42,759 nt of DNA from Sphingomonas sp. 67-36 (GTDB lineage Bacteria; Pseudomonadota; Alphaproteobacteria; Sphingomonadales; Sphingomonadaceae), in assembly GCA_001897375.1 (NCBI GenBank), contig MKSU01000027.1, forward strand, positions 1-42,759. Reading direction: 5' to 3'. The position numbers and the translations under genes are program-made. Shown here in pieces: positions 29,987 through 39,962 of the stretch (position 1 is its first letter; the number at the start of each line of letters is the position of its first letter). The notes below the pieces were generated by a model, which did not search any database, was not told where the DNA came from, and saw nothing but the letters and a program-made list of their open reading frames with translations.

Positions 29987-31597
29987 ATGACCAGGAAATA
30001 TGACGCGATCATCATCGGCGGCGGGCACAACGGCCTCGTCTGCGCCTTCTATCTCGCCCGCGCCGGGATGAAGGTGCGCGTGCTGGAGCGGCGGCATGTC
30101 GTCGGCGGGGCGGCGGTGACGGAGGAATTCCATCCCGGCTTCCGCAATTCCACCGCCAGCTACACCGTCAGTCTGCTCCGCCCCAAGGTGATCGCGGACA
30201 TGAAGCTGCACGATCGCGGCTTCCGCATCATCGAGCGCACCATCTCGAACTTCTTCCCGTTCGCGGACACCTATCTCAAGCTCGGCGGCGGCACTGCTCG
30301 GACACAGGCGGAATTCGCCCGCTTCAACCGGAAGGACGCCGAGACCTACCCGCATTACGACGCCGCGCTGGAAAAGGTGGCGCAGGTGCTGCGCGATCTC
30401 GCGCTGAAGGTGCCGCCCAATGTCGGCGGTGGCCTGCGCGCGCTGATGTCCGGCGCGTCCCAGGGCTGGCCGCTCGCGAAGATGGGGATCGAGGCGCAGC
30501 GCGACCTGCTCGACGTGTTCACCAAGTCGGCGCGCGACTTCCTCGACGGCTGGTATGAGGACGATCACGTCAAGTCGGCCTTCGCCTTCGACGCGGTGGT
30601 GGGCAATTTCGCCGGCGTCTCCACGCCCGGATCGGCCTATGTGCTGCTCCATCACGTCTTCGGCGAGGTGAACGGCAAGCTCGGCGCGTGGGGCCATTCG
30701 GTAGGCGGCATGGGCGCGATCACGCAGGCGATGGCGCGCGCGTGCGAGGATGCCGGGGTCGAGATCAGCCTCGAGGCGCCGGTCGATCGCGTGCTGGTCG
30801 ACGGCGGCAAGGCGGTGGGCGTGCGGCTGGAAAGCGGCGAGGAGATCGCGGCGAGGATCGTCGCGGCCAATGTCGGCCCGGCGCTGCTCTATCGCCGGAT
30901 GGTCGACCCGTCCGACCTGCCGGGCGACTTCAACTGGCGGATGGACAATTACAAGGTCGGCTCCGGCACGTTCCGCATGAACGTCGCCTTGTCCGAGCTG
31001 CCCGATTTCACCGTGCTGCCGGGCAAGGACAGGGCCGAGCATCACACCGCCGGCATCATCATCGCGCCGGGCATGGATTACATGGACGAGGCGTATGACG
31101 ACGCGCGCAAGTTCGGCTGGTCGAAGAAGCCGATCGTCGAGATGAAGATCCCCACCACGGTGGACGACAGCCTCGCGCCGCCGGGGCAGCATGTCGCCAG
31201 CCTGTTCTGCCAGCAATTCTCGCCGGTGCTGTCCGAAGGGCGCTCGTGGGACGACGTGCGCGAGGAGGTGGCGGACCTCATCATCGACACGGTCAACGAT
31301 CATGCCCCCAATTTCAAGGCGAGCGTGATCGCGCGGCAGATTCACTCGCCGCTCGATCTGGAGCGCAAGTTCGGGCTGATCGGCGGCGATATCTTCCACG
31401 GGCACATGAGCCTCGACCAGCTCTGGGCGGCGCGGCCGGTGCTGGGGCACGGCGACTATCGCTCGCCGGTGAAGGGCCTCTACATGTGCGGATCGGGCAC
31501 GCATCCGGGCGGCGGGGTGACCGGGGCGCCGGGGCACAATGCCGCGCACGAGATATTGCGCGATCGCTCGCTGGTCGGGCGCTTCCTGCCGCTCTGA
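29987..31597 (+). CDS. FAD-dependent oxidoreductase, PYROXD2/CrtI-like
   Basis: A 536-residue flavoprotein. The N-terminal Rossmann fold has DAIIIGGGHNGLVCAFYLAR and GMKVRVLERRHVVGGAAVTE (residues 6-45). The C-terminal FAD motif is GLYMCGSGTHPGGGVTGAPG. The sequence is closer to the PYROXD2 group than to carotenoid desaturases, and no carotenoid genes are near. It starts 31 bases after the Rieske gene, so the two are probably co-transcribed. It may oxidise an amine or other intermediate of the same pathway. Its reaction is unknown. Confidence 0.88.
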   Translation: MTRKYDAIIIGGGHNGLVCAFYLARAGMKVRVLERRHVVGGAAVTEEFHPGFRNSTASYTVSLLRPKVIADMKLHDRGFRIIERTISNFFPFADTYLKLGGGTARTQAEFARFNRKDAETYPHYDAALEKVAQVLRDLALKVPPNVGGGLRALMSGASQGWPLAKMGIEAQRDLLDVFTKSARDFLDGWYEDDHVKSAFAFDAVVGNFAGVSTPGSAYVLLHHVFGEVNGKLGAWGHSVGGMGAITQAMARACEDAGVEISLEAPVDRVLVDGGKAVGVRLESGEEIAARIVAANVGPALLYRRMVDPSDLPGDFNWRMDNYKVGSGTFRMNVALSELPDFTVLPGKDRAEHHTAGIIIAPGMDYMDEAYDDARKFGWSKKPIVEMKIPTTVDDSLAPPGQHVASLFCQQFSPVLSEGRSWDDVREEVADLIIDTVNDHAPNFKASVIARQIHSPLDLERKFGLIGGDIFHGHMSLDQLWAARPVLGHGDYRSPVKGLYMCGSGTHPGGGVTGAPGHNAAHEILRDRSLVGRFLPL

Positions 31598-31598
31598 C

Positions 31599-32261
31599 AT
31601 GATCCACTACGATCGCCGCCGCCAGTCGCTCGCCGCCGCGCTCGCCGCGCTGGCGGGCTATGTCGACGCGATCGGCTTCGTGAAGCTCGGCGGTCTGTTC
31701 GTCTCCTTCATGAGCGGCAACACCACCCGCATGGCGGTGGGGCTGGCCGGCGGATCGGCGGTGGCGGCCGTCGCGGCCGGGCTGATCGTGGCGTTTCTCG
31801 TGGGGGTGGTGCTGGGCGCGCTGGTCGCCGCCACCACCGGCACCGCGCGCAAGACGGCGGTGCTGTCGCTGACGGCGGCATTGCTCGCGCTGGCGGCGGC
31901 GATGGACCGGTTCATCGCCGGAGGCTGGACCGCGCTTGCGATGGCGGCGGCGATGGGCACGATCAACAACGTCTTCCTGCGCAACGGCGAGGTCTCGGTA
32001 GGCGTCACCTATATGACCGGAACGCTCGTCAAGCTCGGCCAGCGCATCGCCGCCGCCCTGCTGGGCGACGATGCGGGCGGCTGGATCGCCTATCTGCGAT
32101 TGTGGCTGGGACTGCTAGCGGGCGCGGTGAGCGGCGCTTTGCTTTATCCGCGCATCGGCTCGCTCAGCGTCGCGCTGGCGGCGGCGGTCGCGGCGGCGCT
32201 GGCGCTGGCGGCGCGCCGGCTCGGCCCATCCGATCCCTATCCGCGCCGTACCCACCAATAG
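31599..32261 (+). CDS. YoaK/DUF1275 family membrane protein
   Basis: A 220-residue inner-membrane protein with about six helices. The family signs are LAALAGYVDAIGFVKLGGLF, SFMSGNTTRMAVGLA and MGTINNVFLRNGEVSVGVTY then MTGTLVKLGQ. Role unknown; a transporter is often suggested. It starts one base after the upstream stop, so it belongs to the Rieske-flavoprotein unit. Its last 25 bases overlap the end of the converging permease gene. Confidence 0.9.
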   Translation: MIHYDRRRQSLAAALAALAGYVDAIGFVKLGGLFVSFMSGNTTRMAVGLAGGSAVAAVAAGLIVAFLVGVVLGALVAATTGTARKTAVLSLTAALLALAAAMDRFIAGGWTALAMAAAMGTINNVFLRNGEVSVGVTYMTGTLVKLGQRIAAALLGDDAGGWIAYLRLWLGLLAGAVSGALLYPRIGSLSVALAAAVAAALALAARRLGPSDPYPRRTHQ

Positions 32262-33508
32262 ACCGGCAAGCCGAACGCGAGCAGCGCCAACCCCCACAGG
32301 TCGGCCTTCAGTCCCAGGCCCCAGGTCATCCACGCGACGAAGCCGGCCGAGATAGCCGCCGCGATCGTCACCGCCACGTCGCCGCGCAACAATTTCAGCG
32401 CCGCGAGCGCACTGGCGAAATAGGCGAGCATCCCCGCCGCGAGGCTGATGGAGGCGATGTCGGAGAACAGGTCGCCGGTCTTGCCGGTATAGTTCAGCGC
32501 CATCACCAGCGTGACCAGCACGCCGGAAACGAGATGCGCGCGCGTCGGCGTGCCGTGCGCGCTCTCCTTGCCAAACCACGCCGGGAAGACGCCGCCGCGC
32601 GCCATCGCCCATGGCATCTCGCCCTGCAGCAGAATGAAGCCATTGAGCGCACCGAACGCGCTGACCGCCGCGAACAGCGCCACAAGATCGCCCGTGCCTC
32701 CACCGAAGGTGCGCGCAAGGAAGGCGGCGACCGGCGCGGGCGAGGCGGCGATCTCGCCGCGCGGCATCATCAGCGCAATCGCGGCGGCGACGGCGAAATA
32801 GACCACGCCGGTCAGCGCGGTACCGGCCATCGTGACCAGCGGCACGACGCGTTCGGCATTTTCCACCTTGTCGGCTGGCACGGTCGCGGATTCGACGCCG
32901 AGGAAGCCCCAGAAGGTCAGCGCCGCCGCGCCCGCCACCGCTCCGGCACCGACCTGCACAGGCGGATTGGCGGCCAGCGCGCCCGATCCGTCGCCCAGCA
33001 GCAGCCACGAGGCGAGCAGCACGACGCCGGCGAGCGGCACCAGTTTCACCCCCGCCGTCACCATCTGCACCCGGCCCGCGAGCCCGACGCCGTGGATATT
33101 GACCGCCACGAGCCCCCAGATCAGCGCCAGCGCGACGAGGATGGCGGGGAGGCCGCTACCGATCGCGGGGAAAGGCACGCTGAGCGCGCTGACCACCGCC
33201 ACCGCCACCGCGCCGTTGCCGGCCCACACCAGCACCCAATAGCTCCACGCCACCGCGAAACCGACCGTCGGGCCGAAGGCGGCGTTGGCGAAGGCATACG
33301 GGCCGCCGGCCGCCGGAATCGCCGCCGCCAGCCGCGCGAAGACGAAGGCGAGGCACATCGCGCCGCCGATCGTCACGCCCCAGCCGATCATCGCGTTCGC
33401 GCCGAGCGGGGCGAGCGTCGCGGGCAACAGGTAGATGCCCGAGCCGATCATGTTGCCGACGACCAGCGCCAGCGCCGCCCACAGCCCCAGCGCGCGCTTG
33501 TCCTGCAT
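32237..33508 (-). CDS. APC family amino acid/polyamine permease
   Basis: A 423-residue transporter with about twelve helices. The helix 1 motif is VVGNMIGSGIYLLPATLAPL and helix 2 follows with GGPYAFANAAFG. TFWGFLGVESATVPADKVEN is the conserved helix 6 region. It is nearest to the AdiC/CadB/PotE-type basic amino acid and polyamine antiporters, but the substrate is not certain. No decarboxylase gene is adjacent. It converges on the YoaK gene with overlapping 3' ends. Confidence 0.9.
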   Translation of the reverse strand: MQDKRALGLWAALALVVGNMIGSGIYLLPATLAPLGANAMIGWGVTIGGAMCLAFVFARLAAAIPAAGGPYAFANAAFGPTVGFAVAWSYWVLVWAGNGAVAVAVVSALSVPFPAIGSGLPAILVALALIWGLVAVNIHGVGLAGRVQMVTAGVKLVPLAGVVLLASWLLLGDGSGALAANPPVQVGAGAVAGAAALTFWGFLGVESATVPADKVENAERVVPLVTMAGTALTGVVYFAVAAAIALMMPRGEIAASPAPVAAFLARTFGGGTGDLVALFAAVSAFGALNGFILLQGEMPWAMARGGVFPAWFGKESAHGTPTRAHLVSGVLVTLVMALNYTGKTGDLFSDIASISLAAGMLAYFASALAALKLLRGDVAVTIAAAISAGFVAWMTWGLGLKADLWGLALLAFGLPVYWWVRRG

Positions 33509-33641
33509 CCTCGCCCCTTCTTCCGGTTCGCGGGCAAGGTGTGCGGCAAGCGCGCGCGGGCGGCAAGCCCGGCGGGCGACGTTAACCGCGTCTTAGCCGC
33601 GCTGCTTTACCCCGCTCCCGACCGCAACCGTGCCGGAGCCG

Positions 33642-34607
33642 ATGCTGAGGCCCATTCTCCTTGCCGTGCCAACGCTCGTGCTGGCGACCTCCTGCGTGCC
33701 GCAGGCGGAAGCGCCGAGCTATGCGCCCGCGCCGGGGACGGCGGCGGCGCGCCCGGTGAAGAACCCGCGCGAATTGCTCCAGCGGCTCGATCTCGACGTG
33801 CCGGCCGATCTCGTCGAGGAAACCGCGCTGGCGCGATTCGCACGGCCGGCGGTGCTGAACGCCGCGCCCGCCTTCAATGCGGGCGACCAATCCACCGACG
33901 ACGCGGCGCGCGCGCTCGATTGCCTGACGCAGGCGGTCTATTACGAGGCGCGCTCCGAACCGATAGACGGCGAGCGTGCGGTGGCGCAGGTGGTGCTCAA
34001 CCGCGTGCGCGACCGCGCCTTCCCCAAGAGCGTGTGCGGCGTGGTCTATCAGGGATCGAACCGCAACACCGGCTGCCAGTTCACCTTCACCTGCGACGGA
34101 TCGCTGCTGCGCCCGCGCGAGCCGGGCGCGTGGGAGCGCGCCCGCGCGGTGGCGGCGGCGGCGCTGTCGGGCGAGGTCTATGCCCCGGTCGGCTCGGCGA
34201 CGCATTACCATGCCAATTACGTGCAGCCGTGGTGGGCGGCGAGCCTCACGCGGATCGGCGCGATCGGCAATCACATCTTCTACCGCTGGCGCGACGCGAT
34301 GGAGAACGCCCTCGCCTTCCGCCAGCGTTATGACGGGGTGGAGCCGGAGGTCGGATCGGGCCTCGCCGTGGCCGACGCGCTGGGCGTGACGGTGCACCGC
34401 GACGGCGGCGTGGCGGAGGGCGGCGGCAACGAGACGGTCGGGTCGGTGACGATCCACCGCAGCGGCGCGAAGGCGGCGATGGCGGATGCCGGCGCGGCGA
34501 AGCTCGTCCCGCCCGCCGCGCGCTCGACGATCAGCGGCGGGGTGCGCGTCCATCGCGACGTCGCGCCGCCGGAGGAAATCGACGGCGACGACCAGAGCGC
34601 GGGCTGA
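33642..34607 (+). CDS. SleB-type cell wall hydrolase, probable exported or lipoprotein
   Basis: A 321-residue protein. MLRPILLAVPTLVLATSC is a signal peptide; the Cys could be lipidated, though the lipobox is weak (Ala at -3). The SleB/Hydrolase_2 domain (about residues 95-220) has DCLTQAVYYEARSE with the likely catalytic Glu, AVAQVVLNRVRD, GCQFTFTCDGS and ATHYHANYVQPWW. It cuts peptidoglycan glycan strands. The C-terminal 80 residues are Gly/Ala-rich and look disordered. The GTG at 33630 is an alternative start. Confidence 0.9.
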   Translation: MLRPILLAVPTLVLATSCVPQAEAPSYAPAPGTAAARPVKNPRELLQRLDLDVPADLVEETALARFARPAVLNAAPAFNAGDQSTDDAARALDCLTQAVYYEARSEPIDGERAVAQVVLNRVRDRAFPKSVCGVVYQGSNRNTGCQFTFTCDGSLLRPREPGAWERARAVAAAALSGEVYAPVGSATHYHANYVQPWWAASLTRIGAIGNHIFYRWRDAMENALAFRQRYDGVEPEVGSGLAVADALGVTVHRDGGVAEGGGNETVGSVTIHRSGAKAAMADAGAAKLVPPAARSTISGGVRVHRDVAPPEEIDGDDQSAG

Positions 34608-34622
34608 CCTACCGCCCGGCGA

Positions 34623-35459
34623 TCAGCCCAGCCGCTCCGCGTGCCAGCGGAGGTGATCCTCCATGAAGGTCGAGATGAAATAATAGCTGTGGTCGTAGCC
34701 CGGCTGCATCCTGAGCGTCAGCGGGATGCCGGCCTTTTCGCATGTCGCCGCGAGCAATTCCGGCCTCAACTGCCCCTCAAGGAACTGGTCCGCCGCGCCC
34801 TGATCGACCAGCAGCGCCGGCACCCGCGCGCCGTCCTCGATCAGCGCCACGGCGTCGTGCCTGCGCCAGCCCGCGCGGTCCGGCCCGAGATAGAAGCCCA
34901 GCGCCTTCTCTCCCCACGGCACCTGCCCCGGCGCGACGATCGGCGCGAAGGCGGAGACGGCGCGATAGCGATCGGGGAAGGTCAGCCCAACGGTCAGCGC
35001 GCCGTGGCCACCCATCGAATGACCCATGATCGACTGGCGCGCCATGTCCGCCGGGAACTCCGCCGCGACGAGCTTCGGCAATTCCTCGGTGACATAGGAC
35101 CACATGCGGTAATTGGTCGACCACGGCGCCTGCGTCGCATCGACATAGAAGCCCGCGCCAAGCCCGAAATCATAGGCGCCGTCGGGATCGTCCGGCACGC
35201 CCTCGCCACGCGGCGAGGTGTCCGGCGCGACGAGGATCAGGCCAAGCTCGGCGCAGGCGCGGCGGAACTCGCCCTTCTCGGTCACATTGGCGTGGGTGCA
35301 GGTGAGGCCGGAGAGATACCAGACCACCGGCAGTCTCGCGCCGGCCTCATGCGGCGGGACATAGACGGAGAAGGTCATCTCCGTCCCCGTCTCGGCGGAG
35401 GCGTGGCGATAGACGCCCTGCGTGCCGCCGAACGCCGTGCTGGTGGAGACGGTCTCCAT
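34623..35459 (-). CDS. fghA: S-formylglutathione hydrolase
   Basis: A 278-residue serine esterase. The nucleophile elbow is SIMGHSMGGHGALT (Ser in GHSMG), with the acid in LLVDQGAADQFLEGQL and the His in PGYDHSYYF. It also has the family segment LPVVWYLSGLTCTHANVTEK. It releases formate and glutathione in the last step of formaldehyde disposal. The ATG shares one base with the adhC stop, so it is translated with adhC. Confidence 0.96.
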   Translation of the reverse strand: METVSTSTAFGGTQGVYRHASAETGTEMTFSVYVPPHEAGARLPVVWYLSGLTCTHANVTEKGEFRRACAELGLILVAPDTSPRGEGVPDDPDGAYDFGLGAGFYVDATQAPWSTNYRMWSYVTEELPKLVAAEFPADMARQSIMGHSMGGHGALTVGLTFPDRYRAVSAFAPIVAPGQVPWGEKALGFYLGPDRAGWRRHDAVALIEDGARVPALLVDQGAADQFLEGQLRPELLAATCEKAGIPLTLRMQPGYDHSYYFISTFMEDHLRWHAERLG

Positions 35460-36565
35460 CAATAGACCACGACCGAGCGGATGCTCTCGCCCGCGTGCAT
35501 CAGGTCGAAGCCCTTGTTGATCTCCTCCAGCGAGAGGCGGTGGGTGATCATCGGATCGATCTGGATCAGCCCGTTCATATACCAGTCGACGATCTTCGGC
35601 ACGTCGGTGCGCCCGCGCGCGCCGCCGAACGCGGTGCCCTTCCACACGCGGCCGGTGACGAGCTGGAACGGGCGGGTGGAGATTTCCTTGCCCGATTCGG
35701 CGACCCCGATGACGATCGATTCGCCCCAGCCGCGATGCGCGGATTCAAGCGCCTGCCGCATCACGACCGTGTTGCCGGTGCAGTCGAACGTATAATCGCC
35801 GCCGCCGTCGGTCATCGCGATGAGATGCTGGACGATATCGCCGACATCCTTCGGGTTGACGAAATCGGTCATGCCGAACTTGCGGCCCCAGCCCTCGCGG
35901 TCCGGGTTGATATCGACGCCGATGATCCGCGCCGCGCCGGCGAACTTCGCGCCCTGGATCACGTTGAGGCCGATGCCGCCCAGCCCGAACACGATCACCG
36001 TCGCGCCCGGCTCCACCTTCGCGGTGTTGACCACCGCGCCGATGCCGGTCGTCACGCCGCAGCCGATGTAGCAGCTCGTGTCGAACGGCGCGTCGGGGCG
36101 GATCTTCGCCACCGCGATCTCCGGCAGCACGGTGAAGTTCGAGAAGGTCGAGCAGCCCATGTAATGATAGATGGTCTGGCCCTTGTAGCTGAACCGGCTC
36201 GTCCCGTCCGGCATCAGCCCCTTGCCCTGCGTCGCGCGGATCGCGGTGCACAGGTTGGTCTTCTGGCTGAGGCAGGACTTACACTGGCGGCATTCCGGCG
36301 TGTAGAGCGGGATGACGTGATCGTCGGGCGCGACGCTCGTCACGCCCGGCCCGACCTCGCGCACGATGCCGCAGCCCTCATGGCCGAGGATCGAGGGGAA
36401 CAGCCCCTCGCTGTCCAGCCCGTCGAGCGTATAGGCGTCGGTGTGGCAGATGCCGGTGGCCATGATCTCGACCAGCACCTCGCCGGCCTTGGGGCCTTCG
36501 AGGTCGAGTTCCACGATCTCCAGCGGCTTCTTCGCCTCGAACGCGACGGCGGCGCGGGTCTTCAT
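35459..36565 (-). CDS. adhC: S-(hydroxymethyl)glutathione dehydrogenase (class III alcohol dehydrogenase)
   Basis: A 368-residue zinc enzyme that oxidises S-hydroxymethylglutathione to S-formylglutathione with NAD+; it also reduces S-nitrosoglutathione. Catalytic zinc is held by Cys in [13 protein letters not shown], His-Glu in [10 protein letters not shown] and Cys in [11 protein letters not shown]. The structural zinc site is [17 protein letters not shown]. The Rossmann fold is [17 protein letters not shown]. The start [18 protein letters not shown] has GGAGC 7 bases upstream. It is the middle gene of the flavoprotein-adhC-fghA operon. Also known as frmA or flhA. Confidence 0.97.
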   Translation of the reverse strand: MKTRAAVAFEAKKPLEIVELDLEGPKAGEVLVEIMATGICHTDAYTLDGLDSEGLFPSILGHEGCGIVREVGPGVTSVAPDDHVIPLYTPECRQCKSCLSQKTNLCTAIRATQGKGLMPDGTSRFSYKGQTIYHYMGCSTFSNFTVLPEIAVAKIRPDAPFDTSCYIGCGVTTGIGAVVNTAKVEPGATVIVFGLGGIGLNVIQGAKFAGAARIIGVDINPDREGWGRKFGMTDFVNPKDVGDIVQHLIAMTDGGGDYTFDCTGNTVVMRQALESAHRGWGESIVIGVAESGKEISTRPFQLVTGRVWKGTAFGGARGRTDVPKIVDWYMNGLIQIDPMITHRLSLEEINKGFDLMHAGESIRSVVVY

Positions 36566-36583
36566 ACGGAAAGCTCCATTCAA

Positions 36584-37816
36584 TCAGGCTGTCGCGAGTT
36601 CCTTAAGCGGAACGGCGGCGTCGGCAAGTCGCTCCGGCGCGATCGCGGCTCCGGCGAGCACCAGTGCGCGGCCCTGCACGTAATCTTTTGTCGCATTGAC
36701 GCAGTCCAGCGCGATCACCCGGCCCTGTTTCAGATAGACGATGCTGAACGAGCGCGCCGCGATATCGCCGCGCACCACCACCTGATCGTGGCCGGTGGAC
36801 AGCCCGACCGTCTGGAGCTTCAGGTCGTATTGATTCGACCAGAACCACGGCACCGCCTCGTAAGGGGCCGGCTCGCCGGTGATCGCCTTCGCCACCGTCG
36901 TCGCCTGATCGTTGGCGTTCTGCACCGATTCGAGCCGGATGCGCGCGCCGCCCGCGAAATGGCTCTCATGCGCGGCGCAATCGCCGATCGCGTAGATATC
37001 GGGCAGGCTGGTGCGGCAATGCGCGTCGACGTCCACGCCATTGCCGCCCGCCGCGCCGGCCGCGAGCAGCGGCTCGACCGAGGGGATGATGCCGATGCCG
37101 ACGATCACCATCTCGCACGGCAGCACCTCGCCATCCGCCAGGCGCACGCCGCTGACCGCGCCGTCACGCTCCACCAGCGCCGCGACCATCGCGTCGAGCC
37201 GCACCTCCACGCCATGCGCGCGATGCTCCGCCTCGTAGAAGCGCGACAGCGGCTCGCCCGCGACCCGCGCGAGGACGCGGGGCAGCGCCTCCAGCACCGT
37301 CACCTGCTTGCCGAGCTTGGACAGCACCGCCGCCGCCTCCAGCCCGATATAGCCGCCGCCGATCACCACCACGCGGGTGGTGGTCGCCAGCTCGCCCATC
37401 AGCCGGTCGACATCGGCGCGGGTGCGCACGGCGTGGACGCCGGAGAGGTCGTGCCCGTCGCAGGTCAGCCGGCGCGGGCTGCCGCCGGTGGCCCAGATCA
37501 GGGCGCCGTAGCCGATCGTCGCGCCGTCCGCCGTCGTCACGCGATGCGCCGCCGGATCGACCGCCGTGACGCGCCGGCCGAGCAGCATCGTCACCTCCTT
37601 GTCGGCCCAGAAGCTCGCCGGGCGGATCAGGATGCGCTCGAACTCCTTCTCGCGTGAGAGATAGTCCTTGGACAGCGGCGGGCGCTCATAGGGCAGTTCC
37701 GGCTCGTCCCCGACGATCGCGATCGTCCCGGCGAACTTGCGCTGCCTGAGCGCCACCGCCGCCTGCGCGCCACCGTGCCCGCCGCCCACGATCAATATGT
37801 CGAAATGCTCGCCCAT
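36584..37816 (-). CDS. FAD-dependent ferredoxin/rubredoxin reductase-like protein
   Basis: A 410-residue two-dinucleotide flavoprotein. FAD motif: [23 protein letters not shown] motif: [20 protein letters not shown]. Second FAD site: [15 protein letters not shown]-terminal reductase domain follows ([17 protein letters not shown]). These enzymes pass electrons from NAD(P)H to ferredoxins or rubredoxins that feed P450s or Rieske oxygenases. The gene starts the operon with adhC 18 bases downstream. It is a possible electron source for the Rieske oxygenase in this window. It diverges from the two-component genes. Confidence 0.92.
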   Translation of the reverse strand: MGEHFDILIVGGGHGGAQAAVALRQRKFAGTIAIVGDEPELPYERPPLSKDYLSREKEFERILIRPASFWADKEVTMLLGRRVTAVDPAAHRVTTADGATIGYGALIWATGGSPRRLTCDGHDLSGVHAVRTRADVDRLMGELATTTRVVVIGGGYIGLEAAAVLSKLGKQVTVLEALPRVLARVAGEPLSRFYEAEHRAHGVEVRLDAMVAALVERDGAVSGVRLADGEVLPCEMVIVGIGIIPSVEPLLAAGAAGGNGVDVDAHCRTSLPDIYAIGDCAAHESHFAGGARIRLESVQNANDQATTVAKAITGEPAPYEAVPWFWSNQYDLKLQTVGLSTGHDQVVVRGDIAARSFSIVYLKQGRVIALDCVNATKDYVQGRALVLAGAAIAPERLADAAVPLKELATA

Positions 37817-37870
37817 CCGCCCGCTCTCCGCTTTCCCCGCCCCACCACGCGAAAGCGCCGCGCGAGTCAA

Positions 37871-37885
37871 TGACAGAACTGTCAC
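37871..37885 (+). promoter_or_regulatory. Operator-like motif TGACAGAACTGTCAC before the response regulator
   Basis: TGACAG-AA-CTGTCA is a perfect 14-base palindrome in the 115-base gap between two divergent genes, about 47 bases before the regulator's ATG. The same 15 bases recur with three changes (TGACATAACGGTGAC) before the TonB receptor. It is a candidate autoregulatory site. Confidence 0.5.
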
Positions 37886-37931
37886 TTGCCTTGCTCCGCA
37901 GCGGTCATATGTCGGCGATTGGAGAATGGCG

Positions 37932-38609
37932 ATGAACCTGCTGCTGGTGGAAGACGACGAAGGCTATGCCGCCACGCTCGCCGAGGAGCTGCGCGCGCTC
38001 GATCATCAGGTGACGATCGCGCCGACCGGGGGCGCGGCGCTCCAGATCGCGGATCGCGAGCCGTTCGACGCCGCGATCATCGACCGGCTGCTGCCGCAGA
38101 TGGACGGCACCGCCGTGCTCCGCCGCCTGCGCGAAAGCGGCAAGATGCTGCCCGTGGTGATGCTGAGCGCGCTCGGCCGCTCCGCCGAGAAGGTCGAGGG
38201 GCTGGAGGCCGGCGCCGACGATTATGTCGTGAAGCCCACCCCGGCCGCGGAGCTGGACGCGCGGCTCAAGGCGCTGCTGCGCGGCCGGCAATGGACCGCC
38301 GGTGGCGGCGGCGACACGATCCGCGTCCGCGACATCACGGTAAGCCCCGCGCGGTTCCGCGCCTGGCGCGGCGAGCGCCCGCTCGATCTCGTGCGACTGG
38401 AGCTGAACCTGCTGGCCGAGCTGGCGCGCAACGCGGGCACGGTGCTGACCCGCGCGATGCTGATCGAGCGCGTCTGGGGCTATGATTTCGAGCCGACCAC
38501 CAACATCGTCGACGTGCAGATCCGCGCGCTGCGCCGCAAGCTGATGGCGGACGGGGAGGACGATCCGATCGTCACCGTGCGCGGCGTCGGCTACATGCTG
38601 CGCGACTGA
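37932..38609 (+). CDS. OmpR/PhoB-family response regulator
   Basis: A 225-residue two-domain regulator. In the receiver, acidic E7/D8/D9, phospho-acceptor D51 ([12 protein letters not shown]) and K101 (VVKPTP) are all present. The winged helix follows from about residue 130: [55 protein letters not shown] took the ATG at 37932, which has GGAG 7 bases before it; another ATG is 6 bases upstream. The stop is 2 bases before the kinase start. It probably controls itself and the nearby TonB receptor. Confidence 0.95.
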   Translation: MNLLLVEDDEGYAATLAEELRALDHQVTIAPTGGAALQIADREPFDAAIIDRLLPQMDGTAVLRRLRESGKMLPVVMLSALGRSAEKVEGLEAGADDYVVKPTPAAELDARLKALLRGRQWTAGGGGDTIRVRDITVSPARFRAWRGERPLDLVRLELNLLAELARNAGTVLTRAMLIERVWGYDFEPTTNIVDVQIRALRRKLMADGEDDPIVTVRGVGYMLRD

Positions 38610-38611
38610 CC

Positions 38612-39958
38612 ATGCCGGCGTTGCGGTCGCTGCGATCGCTGACGCTCGCCTTCCTCGCCGCCTTCCTGATCGCGGTGGCGCTCACCGGCTTCGCCACGCA
38701 TCGCGCGATGCAGCGGGCGATCGTCGATCTGGTCGACAAGCGCATCGCCGCGATCAGCGACGACATCCTCCGCGATTCCCCGCCGGGCGACGCGCGCGCC
38801 ATCGCGGCGCATATCGCCTCGGTCTCGCGCGAGCGCGACACCGGCGACATCGGCATGATGCTGAGCGACGCGCGCGGGCGCCGGCTGGCCGGCAACGTGC
38901 GACTGACCCGGCCGCTGCCGCGTGGCTATGCGACACTGGCGAGCAGCGACCGCATCGCGGGGCTGTCGGCGGGCCGCGCCCTGGTGCGCGACGCGGGCGG
39001 CGGCCTCACGCTGACCACGATCGCGGAGACCGAGCCGATCGACAAGGAAGGGGTGGCGCGGGGCCGCCCCTATCTGTTCGGGTTCGGCGCGATCGTGGCG
39101 ATCGTCGTGATCGGCGTGGTCCTGTTCGTCTCGCTGGTCAGCCGGCGGATCGGCGAGGTGCGCGAGACCGCGCGTGCGATCATCGACGGCGACATGCAGC
39201 GCCGCCTGCCGGTCGATCCTGCCGGGGGCGCCTTCGCCGAACAGGCGGCGACGTTCAACCGGATGCTCGATCGCATCGCCGGACTGATGGCGGAGATCAG
39301 CAACGTCAGCAACGATATCGCGCACGACATGCGCACCCCGCTCGCCCGGCTGCGCGGCCGGCTGGCGCTGATCGCGCGGCGGCCCGAGGCGGCACGGCTG
39401 CACGACGAGATCGCGGAGGCGATCGCGCAATGCGACGCGCTGCTGGCGATGTTCGCCGCGACCCTGCGCATCGCGGAGGTGGAGGGGGGCGATCGCCGCG
39501 CCGGCTTCGCCTCGCTCGACCTCGGGGCGCTGGTCGCGGAGTTCGGGGAGATGATGGCCCCCGTCGCCGCCGAGACCGGCCATCGCCTCGTCATCGGGCG
39601 CTGCGATCCGGCGCGCGTGTCGGGCGACCGCCAGTTGCTGAGCCAGGCGCTGATGAACCTCGTGGAGAACGCGCTGCGCCACACGCCGGCGGGCGCGACG
39701 ATCACGCTCGACGTGGCGGACACGGGCAATGAGGCGGCGCTGACGGTGCGCGACGATGGGCCGGGCATCCCGGTGGCGGAACGTGCCCGCGCGCTGCGGC
39801 GCTTCGGCCGGCTGGAGCCGAGCCGCAACCGCGCCGGGCACGGGCTGGGCCTGCCGCTCGCCGACGCGGTTGCGCGGCTGCATCGCGGCGCGCTCACGCT
39901 CGGCGACGCCGCGCCGGGCCTGATCGTCACGATCCGGCTGCCGCTCGACCGGGCATGA
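38612..39958 (+). CDS. Sensor histidine kinase
   Basis: A 448-residue inner-membrane kinase. Two membrane helices (LTLAFLAAFLIAVALTGFAT and FGFGAIVAIVVIGVVLFVSL) enclose a periplasmic sensor of about 120 residues. A HAMP segment follows (ETARAIIDGDMQRRLPVD). The H-box DIAHDMRTPLARL has the phospho-acceptor H238. The ATPase domain has LMNLVENALRHTPAG (N box), VRDDGPGIP (G1) and HGLGLPLADAVARLH (G2). It pairs with the response regulator directly upstream. The signal is unknown. Confidence 0.95.
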   Translation: MPALRSLRSLTLAFLAAFLIAVALTGFATHRAMQRAIVDLVDKRIAAISDDILRDSPPGDARAIAAHIASVSRERDTGDIGMMLSDARGRRLAGNVRLTRPLPRGYATLASSDRIAGLSAGRALVRDAGGGLTLTTIAETEPIDKEGVARGRPYLFGFGAIVAIVVIGVVLFVSLVSRRIGEVRETARAIIDGDMQRRLPVDPAGGAFAEQAATFNRMLDRIAGLMAEISNVSNDIAHDMRTPLARLRGRLALIARRPEAARLHDEIAEAIAQCDALLAMFAATLRIAEVEGGDRRAGFASLDLGALVAEFGEMMAPVAAETGHRLVIGRCDPARVSGDRQLLSQALMNLVENALRHTPAGATITLDVADTGNEAALTVRDDGPGIPVAERARALRRFGRLEPSRNRAGHGLGLPLADAVARLHRGALTLGDAAPGLIVTIRLPLDRA

Positions 39959-39962
39959 AAAT

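Noticed and set aside
29987-31597. Reading the flavoprotein as a carotenoid phytoene desaturase
   Set aside because: The fold is shared, but no crt genes are near and the sequence is closer to the PYROXD2 group.
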